From positions 1 through 7,421 of the forward strand of contig JACQHN010000595.1 of NCBI GenBank assembly GCA_016199015.1: a DNA stretch of 7,421 nt, read 5' to 3'. Positions 6,922 through 7,421 of this stretch are shown here, in pieces. The notes beneath the pieces are model-generated. The model was not told where the DNA came from and did no database searches. It saw nothing but the letters and a program-made list of their open reading frames with translations. This DNA comes from Nitrospira defluvii. GTDB taxonomy: Bacteria > Nitrospirota > Nitrospiria > Nitrospirales > Nitrospiraceae. The position numbers and the translations under genes were made by a program. Numbering within the stretch: the stretch's first letter is position 1; every line of letters begins with the position of its first letter.

Positions 6922-7421
6922 GTCGTCCTCCTCGCCATGTGCCCGACCGCAATCGCCATGGCCAGCGTCAGCCAGATTTCTCTTACCATCGGGGTGATCA
7001 TCAGAAAGGCCATCTGTCCCACAAGAATGCTGCTGAGTAACACCGCATAAGGTCGCAGTTCGGCAATACGAAGCGCGCGCTTGACAGAGATAAATGCCCA
7101 AGCCCACAAGCCGATGAACGCCGATGCCGCAACAATTCCGAGCTCGCACGCCACTTCCAGAAACACGTTGTGAATCGTGGCAGGATGAAATGGGTGGGTG
7201 GCCCAAGCCGGCAAGTACTTCATATAGTGATTGATAGACTGACCAAATCCGACGCCGAACCACGGATGAGCCCAAAAGAGGTTCCATCCGCCGACGATGG
7301 ATTCAAGTCGAAAATCGAAGCTTCCACTGCCCTCGTTCAAGTCGGCTTTTCCAAAAAGATTCTGACTGTCAAATAGCTGAATACCCGTTTGAAATAATTC
7401 CGAGAGCACCTGCTGGCTCAC
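6918..7421 (-). CDS. O-antigen ligase / Wzy-type polymerase family membrane protein, C-terminal part
   Basis: The frame is open to the right edge and gives the last 167 residues; the true start lies outside the window, although the edge codon happens to be GTG. Residues are numbered from that edge codon. The segment FRLESIVGGWNLFWAHPWFG (38-57), then GFG (58-60) and an IHNVFLEVACELG block (83-95), matches the large periplasmic loop and following helix of the O-antigen ligase (Wzy_C) family. The arginine in FRLE and the histidine in HN are the residues usually conserved. Hydrophobic segments follow at about 96-113, 124-145 and 147-161. Members either polymerise lipid-linked repeat units or transfer glycans to an acceptor in the periplasm; sequence alone does not separate these. 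The stop overlaps the next gene as ATGA. Confidence 0.88.
   Translation of the reverse strand: MSQQVLSELFQTGIQLFDSQNLFGKADLNEGSGSFDFRLESIVGGWNLFWAHPWFGVGFGQSINHYMKYLPAWATHPFHPATIHNVFLEVACELGIVAASAFIGLWAWAFISVKRALRIAELRPYAVLLSSILVGQMAFLMITPMVREIWLTLAMAIAVGHMARRTT
6927..6931 (-). promoter_or_regulatory. Ribosome binding site deciding the start of the GT4 gene
   Basis: GGAGG lies 5 bases before the ATG at 6921-6919, within the last codons of the polymerase gene. It selects this start over in-frame alternatives reaching upstream to 7287. Confidence 0.7.

Noticed and set aside
6922..7287. Upstream in-frame extension of the GT4 gene (122 more codons)
   Set aside because: It overlaps the polymerase gene in a different frame, has no domain, and the ATG at 6921 has an ideal ribosome site and the family's normal N-terminus.
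1..7421. Defence system, CRISPR array, mobile element or phage genes
   Set aside because: I saw no regularly spaced repeats, transposase or integrase motifs or terminal inverted repeats; every gene fits glycan synthesis, export or redox metabolism.

Overview
The window holds part of one polysaccharide biosynthesis and export locus. All eight genes lie on the minus strand, so transcription runs from the right edge to the left edge. Junctions are tight: overlaps of 1, 4, 11 and 23 bases and gaps of 30, 45 and 67 bases. I see no promoter, terminator, RNA gene, insertion sequence or CRISPR array, and no non-coding stretch longer than 67 bases. The simplest reading is the middle of one long operon whose ends both lie outside the window.

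The sequence is moderately GC-rich and the genes encode a Gram-negative outer-membrane apparatus (an OPX export protein and a beta-barrel with a C-terminal phenylalanine). The general look recalls exopolysaccharide clusters of Nitrospirota or similar didermic bacteria. That taxonomic guess comes from memory and not from any marker gene.

In transcription order: (1) the 3' end of an O-antigen ligase/Wzy-type membrane polymerase (7421-6918); (2) an intact GT4-family glycosyltransferase with a canonical EX7E motif (6921-5671); (3) a GT2 glycosyltransferase with C-terminal membrane segments (5625-4621); (4) a short Wza/OPX-type polysaccharide export protein without a lipobox or outer-membrane helix (4590-3988); (5) a beta-barrel outer-membrane protein joined to it by a TAATG stop/start overlap (3988-2624); (6) a second GT4-like glycosyltransferase without the EX7E glutamates (2556-1405); (7) an aldo/keto reductase with an intact catalytic tetrad and a GTG start (1427-561); (8) the N-terminal 190 residues of a GMC-type FAD oxidoreductase that runs off the left edge (571-1).

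Inferred working model: the glycosyltransferases assemble a lipid-linked repeat unit, the Wzy/ligase-like protein polymerises or transfers it in the periplasm, and the minimal OPX protein plus the beta-barrel form the outer-membrane exit. The two oxidoreductases at the downstream end may modify a sugar or lipid precursor. A flippase, an inner-membrane copolymerase/tyrosine kinase and an initiating phosphoglycosyl transferase are not in the window and would be expected nearby.

The points most worth a second look are the minimal OPX/beta-barrel pair and the coupled aldo/keto reductase and GMC oxidoreductase inside a glycan operon.
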